Assembly: GCA_045807125.1 (NCBI GenBank)
Contig: JBJMHZ010000052.1
Coordinates: forward strand, 62,001-126,000
Source: JBJMHZ01 sp045807125
GTDB taxonomy: Bacteria; Actinomycetota; Actinomycetes; JAWWOL01
Direction: 5' to 3'
DNA length: 64,000 nt
The notes below the pieces were generated by a model. That model was not told the DNA's origin and made no database searches. It was given only the letters and a program-made list of their open reading frames with translations. How positions within the stretch are numbered: position 1 is the first letter of the stretch; each line of letters starts with the position of its first letter. Made by a program: the position numbers and the translations under genes. Below are positions 1-7,948 of this stretch, piece by piece.

Positions 1-113
1 GCCGAGCCCGTCGTTGTGATCCTGGAAGTCGTCGGACTCCGTAGGCGGCGCGGTGCGCTCCTCGGACACGTCGCGAGGGTGCACCCGCCCGCCCCACGGG
101 CCGCAGAACGTTC

Positions 114-890
114 TCAGACCGCTCGAACTTCGGCGAGCCGCTTGACCGCGTGCTCGTCGTCCCAGCAGACGGCGGCTTCCCACGCGGCCGACGCTTGCGC
201 GGCGACGTCGTGCGCGCTCTCGTCGAGGCCGGCGGCGTTGTCGGGCAGCACCAGGTCGAGGTCGGGGACGTCGACGTGGGACTCATCCCAATCGATCAGC
301 GCGACCCGATCCGCGGTCATCCGGACGTTGCCAAGGTTGTTGGGGTCGCCATGGACGACGCATGTCTGGCGTCCGGCGAGCCGCGCCCACGCTGCTCGGC
401 ATCGGGCAACACCCTCCGGGGGCATCGCGCCGAGGTCGATCTTCGTCCCGGTCTCGGCGTGCAAGAGGTCGGTCGAGGATCGCCAGCCCGGGCGCTGCGG
501 CCAGCCCTGCGTCAACCGATGCAGCTGGCGGAGCGTGTCCGCCACGCGGCGCCAGTCGGCCTCCGTCTCGGGCGGTCCGCCCTCCACGTAGGTCATCACC
601 ACCAGACCGTCGGCGAACAGCCGGCCATCCGTCGTCGGGATCGGCACCGGCACGGCCAGGCCCTCGCGGTCGAGGTATTGGAGGAGCTCGGTCTCCCACG
701 CGAGATCAGCGTCGCTCCTGGCACCGAGACGACCGACCGCGAGACGCCCGTTGACGCGCACGCTCCACACATCGTTGGCGACTCCGCCCGCGAGCGGTTC
801 GATGCGAGCGACGTCCTCGCCCCACCGCCCGAGCGCCTCCCATCCCACTGGCCACAACCTACAGGGGACTCCGAGCATCGCTGCGGGCAT
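114..890 (-). CDS. Aminoglycoside phosphotransferase (APH)-family kinase
   Basis: A protein of about 258 residues of the APH/choline-kinase fold, which transfers phosphate from ATP to small hydroxyl or amino compounds. Seen: the catalytic loop VVHGDPNNLGN in the C-terminal half, followed by the metal-binding LIDWDES, and a P-loop-like AGGVANDVW near the N-terminus. Both key aspartates are present, so it should be active. The substrate cannot be told: the family includes antibiotic kinases, homoserine-like kinases and self-resistance enzymes. The start is the ATG at 890; an in-frame ATG at 878 is equally possible. It diverges from the mutase gene with about 100 bp between starts, so the two may share a control region. 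Bases 1-113 upstream of its stop hold no gene that I can recognise. Confidence 0.8.
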   Translation of the reverse strand: MPAAMLGVPCRLWPVGWEALGRWGEDVARIEPLAGGVANDVWSVRVNGRLAVGRLGARSDADLAWETELLQYLDREGLAVPVPIPTTDGRLFADGLVVMTYVEGGPPETEADWRRVADTLRQLHRLTQGWPQRPGWRSSTDLLHAETGTKIDLGAMPPEGVARCRAAWARLAGRQTCVVHGDPNNLGNVRMTADRVALIDWDESHVDVPDLDLVLPDNAAGLDESAHDVAAQASAAWEAAVCWDDEHAVKRLAEVRAV

Positions 891-992
891 GGCTCGCGCC
901 CACCGCGGTGAGCCGCGCCATCTCGGCACGCGAGAAGACGCCCCCGACCGCGCCGGTGCGGAGACTCCTCGTTGGACGCCAGGAGGTGACGG

Positions 993-2930
993 TTGATCGA
1001 CGAGATGCGCGCGGGCATCGCGAGCCACCGCCCGGCGCTCCTCCTCGCCGGCGTGGGCGGCGACTCCCACTCGGTCGGCATCATCACCTTGGCCAGGCAC
1101 CTGTCCGCCGCCGGCTACGACGTGCTGTTCATGGGCATCCAGAACTCGGTCGAGTCGATACTCGACCGTGCAGGGATGGTCGACGCCGTCCTGGTGTCGA
1201 ACATGGACGGCCACGCGGCGTACTACCTGGAACCGCTCGGCATGCATCCGGCCGCGCGGCTCCTCACCACGCGAGTGCCGTGGTACCTCGGCGGCAATCC
1301 GATGCTGGCGCCGTCGGACGAGGCAGCGGCGCGCCTGCGCTCACTGGGCTTTCGCCGCGTATACGCACGCTACGTCGACCCGGACGACGTCCTGTCGGCC
1401 CTCGCCTCGGACCTCGGCCGCCGGCCACCGGCCTCGCCGGGGCGAGTCCGTCACGTCAGGGCGACGCCGGTGCGCTCCGCGGCGGCCTCGGGGCCGACCA
1501 TGGTCGTCCGGAGCGCGGCTGACGAGCGGGAGCTCGTGCTGGCCGGCTGGCGCACGGGCGACGACGTGCGCGCGCTCGAGCGCAACTGCGAGTCGCTGCT
1601 GGGCGGCACGAGCCTCGGGCTGCGGCAGCGCGAGGCGATCGCAGCCGGCGAGGTGCTGCTCCATCCCAGGTGCGGCGTCGCGGCGCCGGAGGAGCAAGCG
1701 GCGCTGTTCGACGACCTGGCGGCAGCCGGAGCCGACGTGCTCTCGTTCCAGATCGACTCGCTCTCCCGCAACAACGACTACGAGGGCGCCGAAACGGCCC
1801 TGAAGCGATTCGACGCCGGTGACGAGCGCTATGCCGGCCTCAACGGCTTCCCGCTCATCAATCACGGGCCCGCGGTGGCCCGGGAGCTGATGCGGCGCCA
1901 CCGCGACCTGCCGTTTCAGGTGCGCCACTCCACGAAGGACCCGCGGCTGCTCGCCGAGATCGCGCTCGCCGCCGGCATCAGCGGCTTCGAGGGCGGCGCG
2001 CTGACGTACAACCTGCCGTACTACAAGGACCTGGCTCCGGAGGAGTCGCTGCGCGGGTGGCGCTACGTCGACGAGCTGTCGGCCCGCTACACGGCCATGA
2101 CCGGCGTTCCCGTCGACCGGGAGTTCTTCGGAGTCCTGACCGCCACGCTGGTGCCGCCCTCGACGGCCATCGCCGTGAACGCGCTGGAGTCGGTCATGGC
2201 GGCCGGCCGTGGCGTCCGCTCCCTGTCCGTGGGCTACGCCGAGCAGGGCAACCGCGTGCAGGACGTCGCCGCGATGCGCGCGATGGTGACCGTGACCCGG
2301 GCGGCGCTGGACCGCTTCGGGCTCGGCGAGGCGACCGTCTTCCCCGTGTTCCATCAGTTCATGGCGGCCTTCCCGACCGACCCGGCGAAGATCGCCCTGA
2401 TGCTCGAGGGCTCCATGGCGACCGCCAGGTCGTGCCGGCCCGTACGGGTCATGCTGAAGACCGCTTCCGAACCGCTCGGCATCCCGGAAGGGGCTGCCAA
2501 CGTCCAGGCGCTCGTCCAGGCGCGGGCGGTGATCGATGCTCCGGACGAGCCGCTGGACGCCGAGCTGGTGGCCGGCGAGCACGAGCTGATCGCCCACGAG
2601 GCCTGGTCGATCCTGGATCCGATCCTCGAGGGCGGTCTCGGCCGGATCGAATCGAGCATCGCCGCCGCGGTGACCGCCGGCTGGATCGATGTTCCGTTCT
2701 CGCCGAGCCGGTACAACGCAGGTGCGGTCATCCCGCTGCGGGACTGCACCGGAGCCGTGCGCTACGCGTCGACGGGCTCGGTACCGCTCGATCCCGTCTC
2801 CGCGGCCGTCAACGCCGAGCTCGTCGCGCTGCGCCTGCGCCGGGACGGGCTCACCGTCGAGTCCGCCGTGAGCGAGGACGCCATGCGCACAGCGCGCGGG
2901 CGCTTCGACACGTGGCCGTTGGAGGACTGA
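993..2930 (+). CDS. Fused glutamate (methylaspartate) mutase, S and E subunits in one chain
   Basis: Coenzyme-B12-dependent carbon-skeleton mutase interconverting L-glutamate and threo-3-methylaspartate, 645 residues. Residues 1 to about 135 form the cobalamin-binding small subunit (GlmS/MutS type) with the base-off motif DSHSVG (D24, H26, G29). Residues from about 175 form the catalytic E subunit, recognisable by HPRCGV, GFPLINHG, FEGGALTYNLPYYKD and LVPPSTAIA. The two subunits are usually separate genes; here a short linker around residues 140-175 joins them. The start is TTG, chosen because AGGAGG at 981-986 sits 6 bases upstream; an ATG four codons later is the alternative. 3-Methylaspartate serves glutamate fermentation or the supply of unusual beta-amino acids for natural products. 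No methylaspartase lies beside it, so a biosynthetic role is the better guess. Confidence 0.88.
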   Translation: MIDEMRAGIASHRPALLLAGVGGDSHSVGIITLARHLSAAGYDVLFMGIQNSVESILDRAGMVDAVLVSNMDGHAAYYLEPLGMHPAARLLTTRVPWYLGGNPMLAPSDEAAARLRSLGFRRVYARYVDPDDVLSALASDLGRRPPASPGRVRHVRATPVRSAAASGPTMVVRSAADERELVLAGWRTGDDVRALERNCESLLGGTSLGLRQREAIAAGEVLLHPRCGVAAPEEQAALFDDLAAAGADVLSFQIDSLSRNNDYEGAETALKRFDAGDERYAGLNGFPLINHGPAVARELMRRHRDLPFQVRHSTKDPRLLAEIALAAGISGFEGGALTYNLPYYKDLAPEESLRGWRYVDELSARYTAMTGVPVDREFFGVLTATLVPPSTAIAVNALESVMAAGRGVRSLSVGYAEQGNRVQDVAAMRAMVTVTRAALDRFGLGEATVFPVFHQFMAAFPTDPAKIALMLEGSMATARSCRPVRVMLKTASEPLGIPEGAANVQALVQARAVIDAPDEPLDAELVAGEHELIAHEAWSILDPILEGGLGRIESSIAAAVTAGWIDVPFSPSRYNAGAVIPLRDCTGAVRYASTGSVPLDPVSAAVNAELVALRLRRDGLTVESAVSEDAMRTARGRFDTWPLED

Positions 2931-2968
2931 GCGCACCGGAGCGAGCCTCGGCGGGCCTGCGCGCTCAG
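2927..2968. terminator. Possible bidirectional terminator hairpin between convergent genes
   Basis: CTGAGCGC at 2927-2934 pairs perfectly with GCGCTCAG at 2961-2968. The arms contain the stop codons of the mutase and of the convergent PadR gene. The loop is 26 bases and there is no T tract, so this is a weak call. Confidence 0.35.
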
Positions 2969-3630
2969 GCGTCCGGCTCCTCCTGCCCGCCGTCGGCGAG
3001 CAGCAGGTACAGCGAGCGGCGCGCCTCGGCGAGGATCGCCGCCGCGGCCGAGCGCTGCGCGTCGGTGCCGGTACGGGCCACCACGCGGGCAGCCTCGTGC
3101 AGCTGGGCGAGCAGCCCGCGCAGGTCACCGCCGGGGCCGGCCGCGCCGTAGCCGGCGTACGGGTCGCCCCAAGCCTCGCGGTGGGCGGCGAGGTGCTCCC
3201 TGCCCGCGTCGGTCAGCGCGACCAGCTTGCGCCCGGCGTCGGCGGTGACGGTGACGAGCCCCTCGTCCTCGAGCTGGCTGATCGCCGGGTAGACCGCGCC
3301 CGGGCTCGGCGTCCACCGGCCGCCGGTGCGGTCGGAGATCGCCTGCATGAGCTGGTAGCCGTGCATCGGCTCCTCGGCGAGCAGCAGCAGGATGGCGGCG
3401 CGCACGTCACCGCGCGACGCGCGGCCCCGGCCGCCGCGCCGGCGGCCACCGTGGAGATCGTGGGCACCGTGGGGATCGTGGGCGTGGTGGGCAGCCAGGG
3501 CATCGTGAACATGGTGCGCATGGTGGGCACGGTCGTGGTGGTGGGCAGGGTCGTGCTGGTCGGCATGGTCGTGGTGGTGATGGCGGCGGCGCCCGGCCGG
3601 TCGGCCGGCGCGCTCCCTGATGGGGTTCAT
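2965..3630 (-). CDS. PadR-family regulator with histidine-rich N-terminal tail (YqjI-like)
   Basis: Winged-helix PadR regulator, 221 residues. The DNA-binding domain occupies about residues 75-145 (AILLLLAEEPMHGYQLMQAI, then PSPGAVYPAISQLEDEGLV), followed by a helical dimerisation region. Residues 19-61 carry 20 histidines mixed with Asp and Ala. Known family: Escherichia coli YqjI is a PadR protein with a His-rich N-terminal tail that binds nickel or iron and represses a ferric-reductase gene. By analogy this protein may sense metal, but no siderophore-interacting gene is next to it. The ATG at 3630 has AGGAGG just upstream. It has its own promoter region with a strong palindrome at 3655-3680, consistent with autoregulation. 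The TetR gene lies upstream on the same strand, with 66 bp between them. Confidence 0.87.
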   Translation of the reverse strand: MNPIRERAGRPAGRRRHHHHDHADQHDPAHHHDRAHHAHHVHDALAAHHAHDPHGAHDLHGGRRRGGRGRASRGDVRAAILLLLAEEPMHGYQLMQAISDRTGGRWTPSPGAVYPAISQLEDEGLVTVTADAGRKLVALTDAGREHLAAHREAWGDPYAGYGAAGPGGDLRGLLAQLHEAARVVARTGTDAQRSAAAAILAEARRSLYLLLADGGQEEPDA

Positions 3631-3654
3631 GACATCCTCCTTGATGATCTGTAC

Positions 3655-3680
3655 GACAGTAACGATACATCGATACTGTC
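3655..3680. promoter_or_regulatory. 26-bp palindromic operator upstream of the PadR gene
   Basis: The arms are GACAGT (3655-3660) and ACTGTC (3675-3680). The inner part is also symmetric, so 22 of 26 positions match the reverse complement. It is centred about 37 bp upstream of the PadR start codon and lies in the 66-bp gap after the TetR gene. The likely ligand is the PadR protein itself. Confidence 0.65.
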
Positions 3681-3696
3681 AGTCGTCAAGGAGAGG

Positions 3697-4320
3697 TCAT
3701 GTCTCCGGGACGGGCAGGACGCTCGGGGCGGAGCGCGCGGTCACCAGGCCGTCGACGAGCATGACCAGATAGCGCCGCCAGAGGTCGGGCGCCGTCGCGG
3801 GCGTCTCCGCCACCACCGCGGCGAGCATCGCGTGCACCATCGCGACGTCGGCGTCGGCGAAGTCGGGCCGAAGCCGGCCGTCGGCCTTGGCGCGGGCGAC
3901 CAGCGCAGCGACGGGAGCCTCCAGGCGCGCGCGGGCCACGGCGATGCCCTGCCTGGCCCGGTCGGAGCGGGCGACGAGGTGGGCGAGCGTGCGGTCGGCG
4001 GCGAAGATCTCCATCACCCGCTCGAGGAAGCTCACGAACGCCTGCCACGGGTCGGCGTCGAAGAGCGAGGTCTCCGCGAGCGCCACCAGCTCGTCGATGC
4101 GCTCCTCGATCAGCTCCTCGATCAGCGCGCTCTTGCTGTGATAGCGCCGGTACACGGTGCCGACGCCGACGCCGGCCCGTGCGGCGACGTCGTCGAGGCT
4201 CGCGTCGGTGCCCCGCTCGGCGAACAACTGCCGGGCAGCGGCGAGGATCCGCTCGCGGTTGCGCTGCGCGTCGCGGCGCAGCGGCCGGCCGGCCGGGTTG
4301 CGCCTCCCGGATGCCGTCAT
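3697..4320 (-). CDS. TetR-family transcriptional repressor of the adjacent MFS pump
   Basis: TetR/AcrR repressor of about 207 residues. The helix-turn-helix is near residues 20-65 (ILAAARQLFAERG, DVAARAGVGVGTVYRRYHSK). The C-terminal ligand domain resembles the SbtR-like class (LERVMEIFAADRTLAHLVA). It is divergent from the MFS transporter at 4429, with an imperfect palindrome at 4340-4361 between them, the standard layout for a drug-responsive repressor of an efflux gene. Start chosen at the ATG ending at 4320; an ATG at 4332 would add four residues. Inducer unknown. Confidence 0.85.
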   Translation of the reverse strand: MTASGRRNPAGRPLRRDAQRNRERILAAARQLFAERGTDASLDDVAARAGVGVGTVYRRYHSKSALIEELIEERIDELVALAETSLFDADPWQAFVSFLERVMEIFAADRTLAHLVARSDRARQGIAVARARLEAPVAALVARAKADGRLRPDFADADVAMVHAMLAAVVAETPATAPDLWRRYLVMLVDGLVTARSAPSVLPVPET

Positions 4321-4339
4321 GGCCACGAGCATAGCGCCT

Positions 4340-4361
4340 AAGTGGAGAACTGGCTCCGTTT
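4340..4361. promoter_or_regulatory. TetR operator in the TetR/MFS intergenic region
   Basis: AA-N2-GGAG-N6-CTCC-N2-TT, an imperfect palindrome with the core GGAG at 4344-4347 and CTCC at 4354-4357. This form is common for actinobacterial TetR repressors next to MFS pumps. It lies 20 bp from the repressor start and about 70 bp from the transporter start, so it can control both. Confidence 0.6.
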
Positions 4362-4428
4362 TCATGGTACGGTCGGCGACGAGCGGGGGGCGGTCCCTCG
4401 CAGCCCGAAATCGCACGCGGAGGAGCCG

Positions 4429-5892
4429 GTGAGCCACCCGCCGACGACCGGCCGGCAGCATCCGACGCGGACGCTGCTCGTTCTCGGCATCGCTGCCCTC
4501 GCGTTCGCGCTCGCGCAGACCACGGTCGTCCCCGCCATCCCCGACCTGATGCGCGGCCTGCACACGGACGAGAGCGGGGTCACCTGGACCCTGACCGGTT
4601 ACCTGGTCGCCGCCGCCGTGTTCACGCCGCTCGTCGGGCGCATGGGCGACATCTTCGGCAAGCGGCGGCTGCTCGTCGTCGCGCTGGTGGCGTTCGCGAT
4701 CGGGTCGGTGATCGCGGCGGTCTCCGCGCAGCTGTGGATCGTGGTCGCGGGGCGCGTCGTCCAGGGCGTGGGCGGCGGCATCTTCCCCCTGTGCTTCGCC
4801 ATCATCCGGGACGAGTTCCCCCGCGAGCGGGTCGCGAGGGGCATCGGCCTGATGTCGGCCATCGCCGGCATCGGCGGCGGCCTCGGCCTGATCCTCGGCG
4901 GCGTGCTCGTCGACTACGCGTCCTACCACTGGATCTTCTGGCTGGGCGCCGTCATGGGCATCGGGGGAGCGGTCGCCGCCGAGCTCCTCGTGCCCGAGTC
5001 GCCGATCCGTACGCCGTCCCGGCTCGACATCCGCGGCGCGCTCGTGCTCGCCGTCGGTCTCACGCTGCCCCTCGTCGCCATCTCGCAGGCGAGCTCCGTC
5101 GGCTGGGGCAGTGCCCGCACGGTGACGCTCATCGCCTCCGGCGTCGTCGTCCTCGCGCTGTGGGTGGTGCTGGAGCGCCGGACGCCGCAGCCGCTCGCCG
5201 ACATCGCGGCGCTGGCGAGGCCGCCGGTGCTGATGACCAACATCGCGACGCTGCTCGTCGGGTTCGGCATGTTCGGCTCGTTCATCCTCATCCCGACCCT
5301 CGCCGAGTCACCGACCTCGACCGGGTACGGCTTCGGCGCCAGCGCCACGCACGCCGGATTGCTGCTGCTGCCGGGCTCGGTGGCGATGCTGCTGCTCGGC
5401 CCCATGTCCGGCATCATCGGCAGCCGGCTCGGCAACAAGGTGCCGCTGACCATCGGCGGCTTCGCGACCGCGACCGGCCTGGCACTGCTGGCGCTCGCGC
5501 ACGGGTCGCAGGGAGAGGTCATCGCATTCAGCCTCGTGATGTCCGGCGGCATCGGCCTGGCGTTCGCCGCGATGCCCAACCTCATCCTCGAGGCTGTCCC
5601 TGCGCATCAGACCGGAGAGGCCACCGGCTTCAACGCCCTGGTCCGCTCCGTCGGCTCTTCGCTCGGCTCCCAGGTGTCGGCCACGATCCTCGCCGCCAGC
5701 GCCATCGCCGGCATCCCGGCGGACTCCGGCTTCACGCACGCCTTCGCCGTCTCGGCCGTCGTCGCCGCGTGCGCCGGTACCGTCGCCATCTTCATCCCCC
5801 GTGCGAAGGCGCACCCGCACGCGCCCGTCCTCGACGAGATCGGGGCCGCGGCACCGCTCGCCGAGCCGGCACACTCCCGGGAGAAGTTCTGA
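4429..5892 (+). CDS. MFS drug-efflux transporter (DHA2/EmrB-QacA-like)
   Basis: Integral membrane proton antiporter of about 487 residues. The N-terminal helix is LVLGIAALAFALAQTTVVP, followed by the MFS loop motif GRMGDIFGKRRLL after the second helix and the TM5 antiporter-like motif GIGGGLGLILGGVLVDYASY. About 12 to 14 membrane segments are evident. A GTG at 4342 would put translation inside the TetR operator, so the GTG at 4429, with GGAGG at 4419-4423, is preferred. It faces the TetR gene and is presumably derepressed by its substrate. It ends 35 bp from the convergent FkbM gene. Substrate unknown; it could serve as self-resistance for the neighbouring biosynthetic locus. Confidence 0.85.
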   Translation: MSHPPTTGRQHPTRTLLVLGIAALAFALAQTTVVPAIPDLMRGLHTDESGVTWTLTGYLVAAAVFTPLVGRMGDIFGKRRLLVVALVAFAIGSVIAAVSAQLWIVVAGRVVQGVGGGIFPLCFAIIRDEFPRERVARGIGLMSAIAGIGGGLGLILGGVLVDYASYHWIFWLGAVMGIGGAVAAELLVPESPIRTPSRLDIRGALVLAVGLTLPLVAISQASSVGWGSARTVTLIASGVVVLALWVVLERRTPQPLADIAALARPPVLMTNIATLLVGFGMFGSFILIPTLAESPTSTGYGFGASATHAGLLLLPGSVAMLLLGPMSGIIGSRLGNKVPLTIGGFATATGLALLALAHGSQGEVIAFSLVMSGGIGLAFAAMPNLILEAVPAHQTGEATGFNALVRSVGSSLGSQVSATILAASAIAGIPADSGFTHAFAVSAVVAACAGTVAIFIPRAKAHPHAPVLDEIGAAAPLAEPAHSREKF

Positions 5893-5926
5893 CCCGGCAG
5901 CCGATCGGGCGCTGACCGGCCCGTCA

Positions 5927-6625
5927 TCAGCCGGTGGCGGCCCGGCGCGACCACGCCGCGCTCCGCCACGCCTGCCGCGGCATCGAGGTGCCGAGCACGT
6001 AGCCGTCATCGATGCCCATCGCCCTGGCCCGGCGATACCCGCGCGCTTCGAGGAAGCACCGGATCGCCTCCCTGGCCGGCGTCAGGTTGTGCTCGACCGT
6101 GAGCACCCGGACGACGTGCTCGTCGAACGGGAACGACCGGAGCAGCGCGAGCTCCGAGCCCTCCGTGTCGAGGCTCCAGTAGTCGATGACGCGCGGGGCC
6201 CGGAGCTCGCGCAGGAGCGAGCGGATCGTGCGCGCCGGCTTGGGCACCGGGCCGGCGCCGGCGCCCTGCTGCGCGTCGACCATCGCCCTGGCGTAGCTGA
6301 GCAGGCCCGGGTCGTACTCGTCCACGATGCCGCCGAGGACGCCGGCCGCCTCGAAGAACGTCACCTCTCCGTCCCTGTCGTACAGGCAGCAGTTCACGCA
6401 CGCGCATCGCCGGGCGCCCGACAGCCGCGCGAACAGCTGCTCGTTCGGCTCGACGCAGATGCCGCGCCAGCCGAAGCCCGACTCGAGCAGCAGCGTGTTG
6501 CTCCCGCTGACGCCGTCGGACGCGCCCGAGTCGAGGAAGAACCCGCCGCGCAACCCGCCGAGCGCCTCGACGACGAAGAGGTCCTGCCCCTGGTACGAGT
6601 GGCTGACGAGCCCGTGCGCCGGCAT
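5927..6625 (-). CDS. FkbM-family SAM-dependent methyltransferase
   Basis: Cytosolic methyltransferase of 232 residues. Seen: the SAM-binding start FFLDSGASDGVSGSNTLLLE, the acidic motif GICVEPNEQLF, and the family signature YWSLDTEGSELALL followed by VEHN. FkbM enzymes O-methylate hydroxyl groups of natural products, sugars or cofactors. Its ATG shares one base with the TGA of the upstream oxygenase gene (TGATG), so the two are translationally coupled. It is the last gene of the left operon of the proposed biosynthetic locus. A clustered cysteine run (CACVNCC) is unusual. Substrate not predictable; a hydroxyl made by one of the oxygenases is an obvious candidate. Confidence 0.85.
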   Translation of the reverse strand: MPAHGLVSHSYQGQDLFVVEALGGLRGGFFLDSGASDGVSGSNTLLLESGFGWRGICVEPNEQLFARLSGARRCACVNCCLYDRDGEVTFFEAAGVLGGIVDEYDPGLLSYARAMVDAQQGAGAGPVPKPARTIRSLLRELRAPRVIDYWSLDTEGSELALLRSFPFDEHVVRVLTVEHNLTPAREAIRCFLEARGYRRARAMGIDDGYVLGTSMPRQAWRSAAWSRRAATG

Positions 6626-7911
6626 CAGCGGCGGGCCCGGCGAAGGGCGCCGGAGCGCCACGCCGGCAGCGCTGGCCCGCCCTGCGCGGTCGAGGATCCT
6701 GGCGACGGATGGTGGCGGTCGTCCGCGCGATCGCCGTAGAGGAGCGTGACGTTGAGCCGGCGGTCGGCGTACTCGGGCCGCCACCGGATCGGTGCCGTGG
6801 CGTGGAAGAGGTCGGAGTCGAACACCACCGCGCGGTTCTCCCGGTAGGGAACGTGCACGGCGCGCGCACCGCGGCTGCTGAGGTAGCCGTCGACCAGATC
6901 GGGATGCTCGTTGTAGGTGGCGAAGCCCCACGACAGCGGCGCCGCCACGTCGTGGACGATCAGGCCGCCCGTGCGCGGATCGAGGTTGCCGTGCGTGGGC
7001 GCGATCCAGAAGTTGACGTTGACCGCGGCGAAGTCCGCATGCGTCGTCGACAGCGCGCCGGAGGACGGGGCGTACTTGAACCCCCACAGCTGGCGCAGCG
7101 GGTGGCGATCGCCGATCACCTGCGGGAGCGCGGCCCGGACCTCCTCGGCGATCTGCAGCAGCAGCGGAGCGTTGAACCCGTCGACGAAGAACGCGCCGAG
7201 CCGGCCCTCGGCGTACCGGGTGCCGGACCACACGGTCGACTCCGTGCAGAAGCGCCGCAGCCGATCGAGCGCCGGCGGCGCGAGGAAGTCGTCGATGACG
7301 ACCAAGCCGGGAGGCTGGGACAGGTAGCGGTCCTCGACGGCGGACGGATCCCAGGCGGACGACAGCGCGCGATCCATGCGCGGGGCCGCGGCGACGTGCA
7401 CGATGCGGTTGTAGACGTGGCCGATGCGCGCCTCGTCGTCGCCCTCGAGCGGGAAGCGGGCCTCGATCCCTGCCGGGGCGAGGCGCTCCGCGAGCTCGGC
7501 GTACGCGTCGGCCACCGGATCGATCCAGGGCCCGAGGGCGCCGCGGTCGCGCAGGTGATGGAACTGCTCGATGTCGTGACGCAGCTTGGGGACGGACAGC
7601 TGGGTGCGCGGCGGCCGGGCCGGGACGGTCAGCGCGGTGCCACCGTCGTCCGACGCGGGCCCGGGATACCACTGCGAGCCCCACCGGTGCGCCGCGTAGA
7701 GCTCCGCCAGCTTTCCGGCGACGGTGAGGTCGCGCCAGCCCATCGCCTCGACGGCGGCCGCCCGGACCCAGATGGCGCCGTCCTCCCCCGTGCGCAGCTC
7801 GTCGCGCCACAGCGGGAGGCTCTCGTCGATGCGCCCGGACAGCGCCAGGCGCACGGCCGTCGCGCGCCGGTCGACGGCAACGGACGGCGCCGCCCGGGTG
7901 ATGGTGCTCAT
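6625..7911 (-). CDS. 2-oxoglutarate/Fe(II) oxygenase with long N-terminal extension
   Basis: A 428-residue protein. The C-terminal half from about residue 200 is a prolyl-4-hydroxylase-type double-stranded beta-helix: LVVIDDFLAPPAL opens it, TTHADF supplies the HxD iron ligands, FDSDLFHATAPI supplies the distal histidine, and RRLNVTLLYGDR the 2-oxoglutarate arginine. Residues 1 to about 190 match nothing I recognise with certainty; the segment is helical and Trp-rich. Known chemistry of the family is hydroxylation of side chains or small molecules. It sits between the repeat protein (upstream) and FkbM (downstream, one-base overlap), so the repeat protein or the small molecule of the locus could be its substrate. 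ATG at 7911. Confidence 0.82.
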   Translation of the reverse strand: MSTITRAAPSVAVDRRATAVRLALSGRIDESLPLWRDELRTGEDGAIWVRAAAVEAMGWRDLTVAGKLAELYAAHRWGSQWYPGPASDDGGTALTVPARPPRTQLSVPKLRHDIEQFHHLRDRGALGPWIDPVADAYAELAERLAPAGIEARFPLEGDDEARIGHVYNRIVHVAAAPRMDRALSSAWDPSAVEDRYLSQPPGLVVIDDFLAPPALDRLRRFCTESTVWSGTRYAEGRLGAFFVDGFNAPLLLQIAEEVRAALPQVIGDRHPLRQLWGFKYAPSSGALSTTHADFAAVNVNFWIAPTHGNLDPRTGGLIVHDVAAPLSWGFATYNEHPDLVDGYLSSRGARAVHVPYRENRAVVFDSDLFHATAPIRWRPEYADRRLNVTLLYGDRADDRHHPSPGSSTAQGGPALPAWRSGALRRARR

Positions 7912-7948
7912 GCGGTGACGATGCGGCGCTCGGGCTCGGCTGGACGGC

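Noticed and set aside
4342..4428. Longer MFS start at GTG 4342.
   Set aside because: It would begin inside the TetR palindrome and add a non-hydrophobic, unconserved 29 residues; the GTG at 4429 has a proper ribosome site.
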